DNA of 64,000 nt from Rhodobiaceae bacterium UBA4490 (GCA_002389665.1 DGNO01000001.1:583564-647563); one strand, 5' to 3'; shown: positions 16,720 to 26,197, counted from the first letter of the stretch. Program-made: numbers and translations. Notes: a model not told the origin generated them from the letters alone.

Positions 16720-18729
16720 ATGTCGACAAAATCCGCATCCCTGCTCTCCGTTGCTTTCGCAGTAATGGAGCGCACGTTCAAGAACTTTTCCATTTCCTGG
16801 CGCATTGCCAGCCTTGTCGGGCTGGCCCTCGCTGGCCTGACGGTCATCTCCGTCACCTATTTCGCCGGCAACGCCGCGCTGAATGCCGCCGAAGCCCAGC
16901 GCAGTGAAGCCGAAACGCTTCTCGTCCTTGTAGGTGACATTGAAAGCGGCGCGCTGCGCATGCGCCGCCGCGAGAAAGATTTTCTGCTGCGGATGGACGA
17001 AACCTATCTGGCAAAATACGAAAAGGATGCAGAGCGCGTCGCAAGCGCGCTCACGCAGGTGCAGGGCCTTGAAATCGCCGGCGACCTTGAAGCACCGCTC
17101 GCCAAGCTGCGCGAGACCCTGCCCGCGCACCGCGCAAAGATGGCTGAGGTCGGCGCACTTTATAAAGAAGTCGGTCTTTCCGAAGAACTGGGCCTCAGCG
17201 GCACGCTGCGCAAGGCCGTGCATGAGGTCGAGGAAAAGCTCGACGCCGCCAATCTCGACGCGCTCACCGTCAAGATGCTGATGATGCGCCGCCATGAGAA
17301 AGACTTCATGCTGCGCGGCGATGACAAATATATCGGCCGGGTCGATGAACGGCGCAAAGAATTCGACAGCCTTATTCAAAGCTCCTCCCTCTTTCCTGCT
17401 GAGCGCAAACGCATTGGCACGCTGATGGATACTTATCAGCAGAGCTTCAAAGCCTATGCTGCAGGCGTGAAAGAAGCCGAAGCCGGTGTTGCCGAACTTT
17501 CCGACATCTACGCCGTCATGGAACCGGAATTCGATGCGCTATTCGCCATGGGCCGCGAGCTTTCGGAAAAAGCAATCGAGGACGGGCACAGCGTGCAGAG
17601 CACGGTCTCCTCATTGATGATCGCCGTCTTGAGCCTGACGGTACTTGGCGTGGCGCTGTCCAGCCTCTTCGTGGCGGTTGGCATTTCGCGGCCGATCAAC
17701 AAGATCACCGGCGCCATGAGCAAACTGGCCGAGGGCGACAAATCCATCGCCATCCCCGCTCTCGATAGAGGCGATGAAATCGGCGCCATGGCAAAAGCCA
17801 TGGAGGTCTTTAAACAGAACGCCATCGAGGCCGAACGCCTGGCGCTCGAACAGGCCGAGGAACAGAAGAAACGGGCCGAACGCGCCGAGATCATTCAAAA
17901 GATCAGCGCGAGCTTCGAAGGCTCCGTGAAGCAGGTACTGGAAAACCTTGCAGGGTCCGTCACCATCATGCGCTCGAGCTCGGGCGAGCTCACCGCGCTT
18001 GCCGGTGAAACGAGCCGCAAGTCGGGCGATGTCACCCATGCCGCTGACGCCGCCGCTGCCAATGTGCAGATGGTGGCAAGCGCCACGGAAGAGCTGTCGA
18101 GCTCGATCTCGGAAATCTCCCGTCAGGTAACCTCCACCCGTGATATCTCGGCGCAGGCGATCACCCGGGCCGAAAGCGCGGCAGAGACGGTGACGCGTCT
18201 TTCGGAAGCTGCCCAGCAGATCAACGATGTCGTGACCATGATCAACGACATTGCCAATCAGACGAACCTCCTTGCCCTCAACGCCACGATCGAAGCGGCG
18301 CGCGCGGGCGAAGCGGGCAAAGGCTTTGCGGTCGTCGCCTCGGAAGTCAAAACGCTGGCCGGCCAGACCGCCAAGGCAACGGAAGGCATTACCGGCCAGA
18401 TCGCCGCGATGCAGGAAGCCACGTCCGCCACGGTCGAGGCGATCAAGCATATCACCGATATCATCACCGAAATCGGTCAGGGCACGACGGGCGTTGCCTC
18501 CGCCATCGAGGAACAGACCGCCGCCACCCAGGAAATTTCCCGCAACGTGCAGGAAGTCGCCAATGGCGTGCAGGGCGTGACGGACAATATGGCGGATGTG
18601 AACACGGCAACGCAGGAAACCGGCACTGCCGCGCAGAACGTCTCGAGCGCTGCCGAGGATGTATCCGGCCAGTCCACCATTCTGGATACGGAAGTCAAAG
18701 ACTTCCTCTCCAAACTGGCAGCCGCTTAA
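16720..18729 (+). CDS. Methyl-accepting chemotaxis protein with helical bimodular (HBM-like) sensor
   Basis: About 669 residues. A first membrane helix (ASLVGLALAGLTVISVTYFAG) is followed by a roughly 240-residue all-helical periplasmic part with two RRxEKDF(L/M)LR motifs (RRREKDFLLR, MRRHEKDFMLR), typical of HBM sensors. Then come a second helix, a HAMP domain (SRPINKITGAMSKLAEGD) and a cytoplasmic signalling domain with the LLALNATIEAARAGEAGKGFAVVA hairpin. HBM receptors often sense organic acids, but the ligand here is unknown. No C-terminal methyltransferase-docking pentapeptide is present. The ribosome-binding site is poor; starts at 16675 or 16765 are possible. Confidence 0.93.
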   Translation: MSTKSASLLSVAFAVMERTFKNFSISWRIASLVGLALAGLTVISVTYFAGNAALNAAEAQRSEAETLLVLVGDIESGALRMRRREKDFLLRMDETYLAKYEKDAERVASALTQVQGLEIAGDLEAPLAKLRETLPAHRAKMAEVGALYKEVGLSEELGLSGTLRKAVHEVEEKLDAANLDALTVKMLMMRRHEKDFMLRGDDKYIGRVDERRKEFDSLIQSSSLFPAERKRIGTLMDTYQQSFKAYAAGVKEAEAGVAELSDIYAVMEPEFDALFAMGRELSEKAIEDGHSVQSTVSSLMIAVLSLTVLGVALSSLFVAVGISRPINKITGAMSKLAEGDKSIAIPALDRGDEIGAMAKAMEVFKQNAIEAERLALEQAEEQKKRAERAEIIQKISASFEGSVKQVLENLAGSVTIMRSSSGELTALAGETSRKSGDVTHAADAAAANVQMVASATEELSSSISEISRQVTSTRDISAQAITRAESAAETVTRLSEAAQQINDVVTMINDIANQTNLLALNATIEAARAGEAGKGFAVVASEVKTLAGQTAKATEGITGQIAAMQEATSATVEAIKHITDIITEIGQGTTGVASAIEEQTAATQEISRNVQEVANGVQGVTDNMADVNTATQETGTAAQNVSSAAEDVSGQSTILDTEVKDFLSKLAAA

Positions 18730-18747
18730 AGCAGGCTGCAGAGCAAC

Positions 18748-18778
18748 AAAAAGGGCGGCCTCTTGGGGCCGCCCTTTT
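18748..18778. terminator. Bidirectional intrinsic terminator
   Basis: GGGCGGCC and GGCCGCCC arms with a short loop are flanked by A-run on the left and T-run on the right. It lies between the chemoreceptor gene (plus) and rpsI (minus), so it can end both transcripts. Confidence 0.88.
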
Positions 18779-18798
18779 CGTATCCGGTAGTGGCGCGC

Positions 18799-19287
18799 TT
18801 AACGCTTGGAGAACTGGAAGCTCCGGCGGGCTTTCGCGCGGCCGTATTTCTTACGTTCCACAACGCGGCTGTCGCGGGTGAGGAAGCCATGCTTCTTCAG
18901 GACAGCGCGCAGGCCCGGCTCGTAATAGGTCAGCGCGCGGGAAAGACCGTGGCGGATCGCCCCGGCCTGGCCCGACAGGCCGCCGCCGGTCACGGTCGCC
19001 ATGATATCGAACTGGTTTTCGCGGCCAGCCACGGTGAGCGGCTGGTTGATCACCATGCGCAGCACGGGACGGGCGAAATAGCGCTCGAATTCCTTGCCGT
19101 TGATGACGATACGGCCGGAGCCCGGCTTCACCCACACACGGGCGATGGCGTCTTTCCGGCGGCCCGTGGCGTAGGAACGGCCCTGGGCGTCGATCTTCGG
19201 CTCGGCCTGAACGGCAGCTTCGGCAGCAGCGCCGTCATTGCCCAGCGCGCCTTTGAGATCCTCAAGAGTGGTGCGTTCTTCTGTCAT
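18799..19287 (-). CDS. rpsI: 30S ribosomal protein S9
   Basis: A 162-residue protein. The conserved part begins at [15 protein letters not shown] and ends with the S9 signature [17 protein letters not shown], whose C-terminal Lys-Arg tail reaches the decoding centre. About 35 extra acidic and Ala-rich residues precede the core, as in other alphaproteobacterial S9 proteins. It starts three bases after the rplM stop in the universal rplM-rpsI pair. Confidence 0.98.
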   Translation of the reverse strand: MTEERTTLEDLKGALGNDGAAAEAAVQAEPKIDAQGRSYATGRRKDAIARVWVKPGSGRIVINGKEFERYFARPVLRMVINQPLTVAGRENQFDIMATVTGGGLSGQAGAIRHGLSRALTYYEPGLRAVLKKHGFLTRDSRVVERKKYGRAKARRSFQFSKR

Positions 19288-19290
19288 AGC

Positions 19291-19755
19291 TTACGCACTC
19301 CGCGTGTTCTTGGGGTTGAGGGAAGCGATGTCGAGCTTCGCGGGCTTTTGAGCCTCATGCGGGTGCTCGGAACCGCCATAGACATGCAGGTTGGAAAACT
19401 GCCGGCGCGAAAGCGGGCCGCCCGGAAGCATGCGCTTCACGGCAAGCTCGATCACCCGGTTGGGGTGGTCGCCGCCCAGAACTTTTTCCGGCGTGGTTTC
19501 CTTGATACCGCCGGGATGGCCCGTATGGCGGTAATACACCTTGTCCGTCAATTTGCGGCCCGTCAGAGCCACTTTGTCGGCATTGATGACAATCACGTTG
19601 TCGCCGCAGTCGATATGCGGGGTGAAGGTCGGCTTGTGTTTGCCGCGCAGACGCATCGCGATGATGGACGCCAAACGCCCAAGCACCAGCCCTTCGGCGT
19701 CGATAAGCACCCAGTTTTTCTCGACTTCTGCGGTTTTGGCTGAATAGGTCTTCAT
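19291..19755 (-). CDS. rplM: 50S ribosomal protein L13
   Basis: A 154-residue L13: [22 protein letters not shown] start, [30 protein letters not shown] and [12 protein letters not shown] motifs are all present. The ATG at 19755 gives the conserved MKTYS start; a TTG two codons earlier is less likely. It is the first gene of rplM-rpsI. The 150-base upstream region contains a 16-base palindrome but no clear promoter hexamers. Confidence 0.97.
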   Translation of the reverse strand: MKTYSAKTAEVEKNWVLIDAEGLVLGRLASIIAMRLRGKHKPTFTPHIDCGDNVIVINADKVALTGRKLTDKVYYRHTGHPGGIKETTPEKVLGGDHPNRVIELAVKRMLPGGPLSRRQFSNLHVYGGSEHPHEAQKPAKLDIASLNPKNTRSA

Positions 19756-19885
19756 GCTCAATCCCAGTCAAATCGCTTCAAGTAGGGGCATCATGCCCCG
19801 TTTGAGCCGCTTTTTATGGGAGGTGAGCCGGACAGTCAACGGAAATCGGCCTGAAAAAGCGCGTAAATGCAGCAACTTAAAGAAG

Positions 19886-19901
19886 CGGTATTATAATACC
19901 G
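19886..19901. repeat. Perfect 16-base AT-rich palindrome
   Basis: The sequence CGGTATTATAATACCG is identical on both strands. It sits four bases beyond the stop of the thioesterase gene and about 130 bases upstream of rplM. A TATAAT hexamer occurs on each strand within it, without a convincing -35 partner. It may be an operator or a weak hairpin. Confidence 0.6.
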
Positions 19902-19904
19902 TAT

Positions 19905-20351
19905 TTATCGCTTTTCCGGCGGAATGGAATAGGTCACTTGGGCGTGGGCAGCGGGCCGCCCCTCCTCGCCTTCCGCCCAGATCGTCACATCCCCGACTGC
20001 CAGGCGCTGGCCGAGCTTCATGATCCGCGCTTCCGCCAGAAGGTCGCCTGGCGCGGGTTTGCGCATGAAATTGATGGTGAGATTGGTCGTGACCGCCAGC
20101 GCCACCTTGCCGATATGGGCCAGAATGGCGGCATACATGGCGTGATCGGCAAGCCCCATCATGGCCGGGCCGGAAATCGTGCCGCCGGGGCGCAAATTGC
20201 GCTCGGCATAGGAAAGGCGCAGAAGCGCGCGCATGGGCCCGACTTCCTCCGTCCGCGTGCCGCGCTCGCCCTCCTGCATTTGCGGAAAAACCTCCGCCAG
20301 ATAGGCATCGACCTCCGCGGCGCTCATCACCGGCTTTGTTGCTCTTGTCAT
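19905..20351 (-). CDS. PaaI-family hotdog-fold thioesterase
   Basis: A 148-residue single hotdog domain that would hydrolyse an acyl-CoA thioester. The conserved segments are RPGGTISGPAMMGLADHAMYAA, with Asp in the active-site helix, and TTNLTINFMRKPAPGDL, where the first strand crosses the dimer interface. AAAGGGG precedes the ATG. It is divergent from an enoyl-CoA hydratase-like gene, which suggests acyl-CoA metabolism, but the substrate is not predictable. Confidence 0.88.
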   Translation of the reverse strand: MTRATKPVMSAAEVDAYLAEVFPQMQEGERGTRTEEVGPMRALLRLSYAERNLRPGGTISGPAMMGLADHAMYAAILAHIGKVALAVTTNLTINFMRKPAPGDLLAEARIMKLGQRLAVGDVTIWAEGEEGRPAAHAQVTYSIPPEKR

Positions 20352-20449
20352 TTTTACCCCTTTTGCCGCTCAGCCCTTTGCACAAACAACACCTGACGCC
20401 GGGCCGCGCGGACACTATCATGGTCAAAACGGATAAAGGGAGACGGGAA

Positions 20450-21271
20450 ATGAGCGAAGCTGCAAAGGCGCCGGAAACGGCCATGCCGGTTCTGCTGCGC
20501 GAGGATAAAGACGCTGTCGCCACCTTGACCCTCAACCGCCCCAAAGCCCGCAACAGTCTTTCCGAGGAACTGATGCAGGGTGTGCTCGGCGAGGTGGAGA
20601 AGATCGGCGCCGACCCGGATCTCAAGGTCATCATCCTGAAAGCCAATGGGCCGGGCTTTTGCGCCGGCCATGACTTAAAGGAACTGACCGCCGCCCGCAC
20701 GGAAGGCGACAAAGGCCGGGCCTATTACACCCGCATCATGAAACTGTGCAGCCGGATGATGCAGGCCATCGTGCAATGCCCCAAACCCGTCATTGCGCAG
20801 GTGCATGGCATTGCAACGGCGGCAGGCTGCCAGCTCGTCGCCTCCTGCGATCTGGCCGTTGCCGCCCATGAAGCAAAGTTTGCAACGCCCGGCGTCAATA
20901 TCGGTCTTTTCTGCTCGACGCCCATGGTCGCCCTCTCGCGCAACGTGACGCGCAAGCACGCGATGGAAATGCTGCTTCTGGGCGAAATGATCGATGCGGC
21001 GCGCGCCGCCGAGTTCGGCCTGATCAACCGCGCCGTTTCAGCAGACGCGCTGGAAGCGGAAGTGGAAAAAATGGCGGCGACCATTGCCGCCAAATCGCGC
21101 CTCACGGTCGAGATCGGCAAGACCGCTTTTTACGAACAGCTCGAAAAGCGCCTGGGCGATGCCTATGACTATGCAAGCGACGTGATGGTGCACAACATGC
21201 TCGCGCGCGATGCCGAAGAAGGCATCGGCGCCTTTATCGAAAAACGCGATCCCGTTTGGGAAAATAGATAA
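20450..21271 (+). CDS. Enoyl-CoA hydratase/isomerase family protein
   Basis: This 273-residue crotonase-fold protein shows [13 protein letters not shown], the oxyanion-hole segments [11 protein letters not shown] and [20 protein letters not shown], and [19 protein letters not shown]. Within the superfamily it looks most like the ECHDC3 branch (GLFCSTP motif), whose reaction is poorly defined; hydration of enoyl-CoA should not be assumed. GGGAGA lies upstream of the ATG at 20450. It is divergent from the thioesterase gene and is followed closely by a CoA-binding protein gene. Confidence 0.9.
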   Translation: MSEAAKAPETAMPVLLREDKDAVATLTLNRPKARNSLSEELMQGVLGEVEKIGADPDLKVIILKANGPGFCAGHDLKELTAARTEGDKGRAYYTRIMKLCSRMMQAIVQCPKPVIAQVHGIATAAGCQLVASCDLAVAAHEAKFATPGVNIGLFCSTPMVALSRNVTRKHAMEMLLLGEMIDAARAAEFGLINRAVSADALEAEVEKMAATIAAKSRLTVEIGKTAFYEQLEKRLGDAYDYASDVMVHNMLARDAEEGIGAFIEKRDPVWENR

Positions 21272-21311
21272 GCGCCGGAACGAAACCGCCTTAAAAAACA
21301 CGCGAGCCCCC

Positions 21312-21794
21312 ATGTCCGAGACTTCTTACACGAGCGACTATCTCGCCGGGATTTTGAAATCCGCAAAGACCATCGCCATGGTCGGCGCGTCGCCGAAATC
21401 CATCCGCCCGAGTTATATCGTGATGAAGTACCTTCAAAAGAAAGGCTACCGCGTCATTCCGGTCAATCCGGGCGTGGCGGGCCAGGAAATTCTGGGGGAA
21501 AAAGTCTATGCCTCGCTGAGCGATATTCCGGAGAAGGTGGATATGGTCGATATTTTCCGCTCGAGCGAGGCTGCCGGTCCCATTGTCGATGAAGCAATCG
21601 CCATCGGCGCGACTTCCGTCTGGATGCAGATCGGCGTCATCAATCCGGAGGCCGCCGCAAAAGCGGAAGCGGCTGGCCTTAAAACCGTGATGGACCGGTG
21701 CCCGAAAATCGAATGCTCCCGCCTTTCAGGCGAGGCCGGTTGGATGGGCATCAATTCCAATCTGGTCAGCACACGCAGACAGCACCTGCTTTAA
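21312..21794 (+). CDS. CoA-binding domain protein (YccU-like)
   Basis: A 160-residue Rossmann-like CoA-binding domain: [22 protein letters not shown], the YRVIPVNPG loop, [37 protein letters not shown] and MDRCPKIE. Standalone proteins of this type resemble the N-terminal part of succinyl-CoA synthetase alpha and bind CoA; their function is not established. The ATG at 21312 has only a weak ribosome-binding site. It lies between the crotonase and metY genes, and co-transcription with both is likely. Confidence 0.88.
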   Translation: MSETSYTSDYLAGILKSAKTIAMVGASPKSIRPSYIVMKYLQKKGYRVIPVNPGVAGQEILGEKVYASLSDIPEKVDMVDIFRSSEAAGPIVDEAIAIGATSVWMQIGVINPEAAAKAEAAGLKTVMDRCPKIECSRLSGEAGWMGINSNLVSTRRQHLL

Positions 21795-21845
21795 ATCAAC
21801 GTCCATAAGCGCGGCAACCGCGCGATAAATAATGGGGAGTCTTCC

Positions 21846-23120
21846 ATGCCGGAGTACAGTTTCGACACTCTTTCCATCCATGCCGGCGCCAAGCCGGACC
21901 CGGCCACCGGCGCGCGCACCACACCCATCTATCAGACGACCTCCTTCGTCTTCGACGATGTGGACCATGCCGCAAGCCTCTTCAACCTGCAGCAATTCGG
22001 CAATATCTATACGCGCATCACGAACCCGACGACGGCGGTTCTGGAAGAACGCGTGGCAGCGCTCGAAGGCGGCGCGGCGGGTCTTGCCACGGCGTCGGGC
22101 CACGGCGCGCAGCTCCTGATCTTCCACACGCTGCTGCAGCCCGGCGATCACTTCGTTGCCTGCAAGAAACTCTATGGCGGCTCGATCACGCAGTTCAGCC
22201 AGTCCTTCCAGAAATTCGACTGGCATGTGGACTGGGCCGAAACACCGGATGCCGAAGGCATCAAGGCCGCGATCACGCCGAAGACGAAAGCCGTCTTCAT
22301 CGAAAGCCTCGCCAACCCGGGCGGCGTCATCATGGATATCGAAGCGATCGCCAAGGTCGCGCATGACGCGGGCGTGCCGCTTATCGTCGATAATACCCTG
22401 GCCTCGCCCTATCTCTGCCAGCCGATCAAGCACGGCGCGGATATCGTCGTTCATTCAGCAACGAAATTCCTCGGCGGGCATGGTAACTCGATGGGCGGCA
22501 TCATCGTCGATGCGGGCACGTTCGACTGGTCGGCCAGCGACAAATACCCGAGCCTCTCGCAGCCCAACGAGGCCTATCACGGCATGAAGCTGCATGAGAC
22601 CTTCGGCAATATCGCCTTCGCCATCACCTGCCGGGTAATCGGCCTGCGCGATCTCGGCCCCGCCATCTCCCCCTTCAATTCCTTCATGCTGATCACCGGC
22701 ATCGAAACCCTGCCGCTGCGCATGCAGCGCCATTCGGAAAACGCGCTGAAAGTCGCCGAGTTTCTGGAAAGCCACAAGGAAGTAAGCTGGGTGTCTTATG
22801 CGGGCCTGAAGAACAGCGCCTATTACGATGCCCACCAGAAATACTGCCCGAAGGGTGCCGGCGCGGTGTTCACCTTCGGCGTGAAAGGCGGCTATGAGGC
22901 AGGCGTCAAACTCGTCAACGGCATCGAGCTTTTCAGCCACCTTGCCAATGTCGGCGACACGCGCAGCCTGATCATCCACCCCGCCTCCACCACGCACCGC
23001 CAGCTTAATGAGGCGCAGCAGGAAGCGGCGGGCGCCGGGCCGGACGTGATCCGTCTGTCCGTGGGGCTCGAAGATGCAAGCGACCTCATCGCCGATCTCG
23101 ACAAGGCGCTGAAAGCCTAG
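21846..23120 (+). CDS. metY: O-acetylhomoserine aminocarboxypropyltransferase (sulfhydrylase)
   Basis: A 424-residue PLP enzyme of the Cys/Met metabolism family. The motifs TRITNPTTAVLEERVAALEGG, GDHFVACKKLYGGS, VDNTLASPYL and SATKFLGGHG (PLP-binding Lys207) match MetY, which makes homocysteine directly from O-acetylhomoserine and sulfide. The length is typical. GGGGAG precedes the ATG. Only 51 bases separate it from the preceding gene, and I see no SAM riboswitch there. Confidence 0.94.
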   Translation: MPEYSFDTLSIHAGAKPDPATGARTTPIYQTTSFVFDDVDHAASLFNLQQFGNIYTRITNPTTAVLEERVAALEGGAAGLATASGHGAQLLIFHTLLQPGDHFVACKKLYGGSITQFSQSFQKFDWHVDWAETPDAEGIKAAITPKTKAVFIESLANPGGVIMDIEAIAKVAHDAGVPLIVDNTLASPYLCQPIKHGADIVVHSATKFLGGHGNSMGGIIVDAGTFDWSASDKYPSLSQPNEAYHGMKLHETFGNIAFAITCRVIGLRDLGPAISPFNSFMLITGIETLPLRMQRHSENALKVAEFLESHKEVSWVSYAGLKNSAYYDAHQKYCPKGAGAVFTFGVKGGYEAGVKLVNGIELFSHLANVGDTRSLIIHPASTTHRQLNEAQQEAAGAGPDVIRLSVGLEDASDLIADLDKALKA

Positions 23121-23134
23121 CCGCCCGCAACACC

Positions 23135-23169
23135 GTCATGCCCCGCTTTATGCGGGGCATGACGTTTTC
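23135..23169. terminator. Bidirectional intrinsic terminator
   Basis: A perfect 12-base stem (GTCATGCCCCGC with its complement) closed by a TTTAT loop and followed by a T-rich tract. It separates the convergent metY and ctaA genes. Confidence 0.85.
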
Positions 23170-23185
23170 TATAAACTGGAAAACC

Positions 23186-24253
23186 CTACCGCCGCGCGCT
23201 CAGATGCAGATGGAGCAGTGCCGCGCCAAGAACCAGCATCGCGCCGCCCTGATGGATCACTCCGAGGGGAATGGGCACGACGGCCAGCAGCGTCCAGATA
23301 CCAAGCACCACCTGCAGCAAAATAGCCGCCATCAAAAGATGCCCGCTCAGCTTCACCGCGCGCGGCGCGTTCTTCAGCGTAAAAAGGTGATAAAGCGCAA
23401 ACGCGGTGATCGCATAGGCCACCATCCGGTGATCGAACTGCACGGTGATGTGGTTCTCGAAGAAATTCACCCACCAGGGCGAGAGGTCGAAAAGCCCGCG
23501 CGGGATGATCCGGTCATCCATGAGCGGCCAGGTATTATAGGCATGCCCTGCCCGCAGCCCCGCCACGAAACCGCCCAGCAGCACCTGAAAGAAGATGGCG
23601 CCCGTGAGCACCGCCGCGCGCTTTGCGGTCCCGGTCCAGGTCAGCGCCTGGCCGAGCGTGCCGCGCAGAAGATCGAGCGCCACCCAGAAAATGTAAGCGG
23701 CAATGACAAAGGCAAGGCCCAGATGCGCGGTCAGCCGGTATTGACTCACATCCACCCGGTCCACGAGCCCGCTCATCACCATGTACCAGCCAAGCGCGCC
23801 CTGCAGCCCGCCCAGCACGAACATGGCCGCAAGCTTCGGCACCAGCTGGCGCTCGACGCGCTTCGTTGCCAGGAAGAAAACGAACGGCACGAAGAACGCA
23901 AAGCCGATGAAGCGGCCGAGGAACCTGTGTCCCCATTCCCACCAATAGATGTATTGGAACTCGGCCAGGCTCATGCCTTTGTTGACGAGCTGATATTCGG
24001 GGATCTGCCGGTACTTCTCGAATTCCTCGAGCCAATGCTCTTCGGAAAGCGGCGGGATGGCGCCCATGACCGGCTTCCACTCGGTAATCGAAAGGCCGGA
24101 TTCGGTCAGCCGCGTCGCCCCGCCCACAATCACCATGCAAAAGATCAGCGCCGCCACCGTGAAAAGCCAATAGGCAATGGGCCGGCGGGCGGCAATCTGC
24201 CGGGCTGTGGGCCCGCTATGGGGCCCGCTATGGGGAAGGACGGCATCGCTCAT
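23186..24253 (-). CDS. ctaA: Haem A synthase (COX15/CtaA)
   Basis: A 355-residue inner-membrane protein with about eight helices that oxidises haem O to haem A for cytochrome oxidase. Haem-ligand histidines occur in WEWGHRFLGRFIG, YRLTAHLGLAF, VQFDHRMVAYA and GVIHQGGAMLV; VGGATRLTESGLSITEWKPV is the family signature. The start at 24253 follows the family N-terminus; upstream extension to 24406 is unsupported. Its substrate comes from haem O synthase, not present here. Confidence 0.96.
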   Translation of the reverse strand: MSDAVLPHSGPHSGPTARQIAARRPIAYWLFTVAALIFCMVIVGGATRLTESGLSITEWKPVMGAIPPLSEEHWLEEFEKYRQIPEYQLVNKGMSLAEFQYIYWWEWGHRFLGRFIGFAFFVPFVFFLATKRVERQLVPKLAAMFVLGGLQGALGWYMVMSGLVDRVDVSQYRLTAHLGLAFVIAAYIFWVALDLLRGTLGQALTWTGTAKRAAVLTGAIFFQVLLGGFVAGLRAGHAYNTWPLMDDRIIPRGLFDLSPWWVNFFENHITVQFDHRMVAYAITAFALYHLFTLKNAPRAVKLSGHLLMAAILLQVVLGIWTLLAVVPIPLGVIHQGGAMLVLGAALLHLHLSARR

Positions 24254-24444
24254 GGCACCGGAAATAGCGCGATCGGGCCGAACCAACAAGAAAAAGCGGC
24301 CTGAAACGGCCCGCCTCCGCCTGTGACCCGATGGCGCAGTTTCCCGCGCTGAGGCTGGCCACCCTCCCCCGGAAATGCCATATACGGGGAAAGCTTGCGG
24401 CCCCATCCGGGGACCCAGCGAATGCCAGCTAACGAAAGACCGTC

Positions 24445-24678
24445 ATGCCCGCTTCTTCTTCCCGGCTGCCCATGCGCCTTAGAAAACTGATCGGCACCTT
24501 TTTGCTGGTGGCCTGGATCATCGCCTACACGGTGCTGGCGGTCACGCTGGGCACGGCGTCTTTCTTCCCGCAGCATGTGGCCGTGCTGCTTGTCTATTAC
24601 GTCGTGGCGGGCATCGCCTGGATCTTCCCCGTGCGCTACTTGCTCGCCTGGATGCAAAAGCCGGACATGCCCGCCTAA
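24445..24678 (+). CDS. DUF2842 family small membrane protein
   Basis: A 77-residue protein with two membrane helices (LIGTFLLVAWIIAYTVLAV and VAVLLVYYVVAGIAWIFPV) and a short polar C-terminus ending RYLLAWMQKPD. This pattern matches DUF2842, a small alphaproteobacterial family of unknown role often found near ctaA/COX15, as here where the two genes diverge. A role in cytochrome oxidase assembly is plausible only by association. Confidence 0.82.
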   Translation: MPASSSRLPMRLRKLIGTFLLVAWIIAYTVLAVTLGTASFFPQHVAVLLVYYVVAGIAWIFPVRYLLAWMQKPDMPA

Positions 24679-24767
24679 GCGCTGCTTGCACGCCTGCCGC
24701 CGCTTCTGCCACTCTGCCCCCAATCAACAACGATCCGGCGATAAGCCGGCAACAGGGGCAGCGGCAT

Positions 24768-25991
24768 ATGCGCATCGCAATCGAGAACGGCCATCTCTTC
24801 GACACGGAGACGTTGGATTTTACCGGCGAAGCAACGCTCGTCATCGAAGACGGGGTGATTGCCGGTATTGGCGAAAAAGCCGCCTCCGCCGATCTGCGCA
24901 TCGACGCCAAAGGGCAATACGTCATGCCGGGTCTGATCGACGCGCATATTCACCTGCGTCTTGCGACCATGGATTTCCGCAAACTCGCCGCCTGGTCGGA
25001 AGTCGAGTTCGGCCTGCATATGGCACGGCTGGCGCGCGAAACGCTGGAACGCGGCTTTACCAGCGTGCGCGATATTGGCGGTGAGGTGGAAGGCATCATC
25101 CGCGCCATTTCAAGCGGCCTGCTGGAAGGCCCGCGTATCACCCGCGCCGGGCGCATGATCTCTCAGACAGGCGGCCATGGGGATGCGGAAGGCGGCGCCC
25201 GGCCCGTGCCGGACTGCGCCTGCCAGATGCGCCATACCGCTTTCGGCATTGTCGCCGACGGCGCGGACGCGGTGCGCAAAGCCGCCCGGCACAATCTGCG
25301 CGACGGCTCGGACTTTCTGAAAATCCATGTCTCAGGCGGTGTGGCAACGCCGAGCGATCCTTTGGAATGCACCCAGTACACGGCGGAGGAAATTACCGCC
25401 GCCGTCACCGAAGCGCGCAACCGCCACACCTACGTCGCCGCCCATGCCTATACGCCGGACGCCATCAAGCTTGCCGTGGCAAACGGCGTTCATTCCATCG
25501 AGCATGGCAATCTCATCGACAAGGAAGCCGCGGAAGCCGTCGCCAAAGCGGGCGCGGTCATGGTCCCCACGCTTGCCACCTATGAAGCGATGTTCGAATT
25601 CGGCGCGGCGCTGAAACTGCCCGCCCGCAACCGGGAAAAGAACAAGGCCGTTTACGACGCAGGCCTTGCCTCGCTGGAAATCGCGCGGGAAGCCGGTGTC
25701 ACGCTCGGCTTCGGCACCGATCTTATCGGAGAAACGCAGAACCGGCAGAACCGGGAATTCGCCATCCGCGCGGAAGTGGAACCGGCGCGCGACATCCTGC
25801 GCGCGGTCTATCACGTCAATCCGGCGCTCTGCCGGTTGGAGGGGAAAGCGGGCACGCTCGCGCCCGGCGCCTTTGGCGATGTCGTCATCGCCCAGCGGAA
25901 CCCTTGCGAGGACATCCGGCATCTGGCCGATGCCGCCGTCTTCTCGCACATCATCAAAGACGGCAAGCCGGTAACCCGGCCTGGCGCCTGA
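24768..25991 (+). CDS. Metal-dependent amidohydrolase (imidazolonepropionase-like/Xaa-Pro dipeptidase-like)
   Basis: A 407-residue amidohydrolase-superfamily enzyme. Motifs in order: GLIDAHIHL (metal His pair), TSVRDIGG, FLKIHVSGGVATP (Lys likely to be carboxylated and bridge two metals), AAHAYTPDAIKLAV (His), SIEHGNLID (His) and FGTDLIGET (catalytic Asp). Relatives hydrolyse prolidase-type dipeptides or cyclic amides; the substrate cannot be assigned. No signal peptide is present, so it is cytoplasmic. It stands alone on the plus strand. Confidence 0.9.
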   Translation: MRIAIENGHLFDTETLDFTGEATLVIEDGVIAGIGEKAASADLRIDAKGQYVMPGLIDAHIHLRLATMDFRKLAAWSEVEFGLHMARLARETLERGFTSVRDIGGEVEGIIRAISSGLLEGPRITRAGRMISQTGGHGDAEGGARPVPDCACQMRHTAFGIVADGADAVRKAARHNLRDGSDFLKIHVSGGVATPSDPLECTQYTAEEITAAVTEARNRHTYVAAHAYTPDAIKLAVANGVHSIEHGNLIDKEAAEAVAKAGAVMVPTLATYEAMFEFGAALKLPARNREKNKAVYDAGLASLEIAREAGVTLGFGTDLIGETQNRQNREFAIRAEVEPARDILRAVYHVNPALCRLEGKAGTLAPGAFGDVVIAQRNPCEDIRHLADAAVFSHIIKDGKPVTRPGA

Positions 25992-26003
25992 GATACAGGG
26001 TAA

Positions 26004-26084
26004 TCAGTCGAGCCGGCCGAAGCTGATGAAGTTCAGCGCCAGAACGGCAACCAGGAAAATCGCAATAGCGTAAATCGCAACCAT
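26004..26084 (-). CDS. 26-residue single-span membrane peptide
   Basis: A short minus-strand frame codes for 26 residues: MVAIYAIAIFLVAVLALNF followed by ISFGRLD. It is one hydrophobic helix with a short polar end. GAAAGGG lies upstream of the ATG at a usable distance. Composition is not random: nearly every residue is hydrophobic until the FGRLD tail. It lies between the amidohydrolase stop and the tRNA-Pro terminator, where no other gene fits. Function unknown; similar tiny membrane peptides often attach to larger membrane complexes. Confidence 0.6.
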   Translation of the reverse strand: MVAIYAIAIFLVAVLALNFISFGRLD

Positions 26085-26154
26085 AGCGGCAGGCCCTTTC
26101 GGAGTTGATGCTGGCCCTTGGCATAATCAGCTTCGCGCCGGAAGGCAAGGCCTC

Positions 26155-26192
26155 CAAAAGAAAACCGGCCCTGGGAGCTCCCAGAGCCGGCT
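26155..26192 (-). terminator. Intrinsic terminator after tRNA-Pro
   Basis: On the minus strand GCCGGC-T-CTGGGAG pairs with CTCCCAG-G-GCCGG in a nearly uninterrupted stem, followed by TTTTCTTTT. It begins about six bases after the tRNA CCA end. Confidence 0.85.
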
Positions 26193-26197
26193 TCAAA

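Noticed and set aside
21795..21845. SAM riboswitch before metY
   Set aside because: The gap is only 51 bases and contains none of the conserved SAM-I, SAM-II or SAM/SAH blocks.
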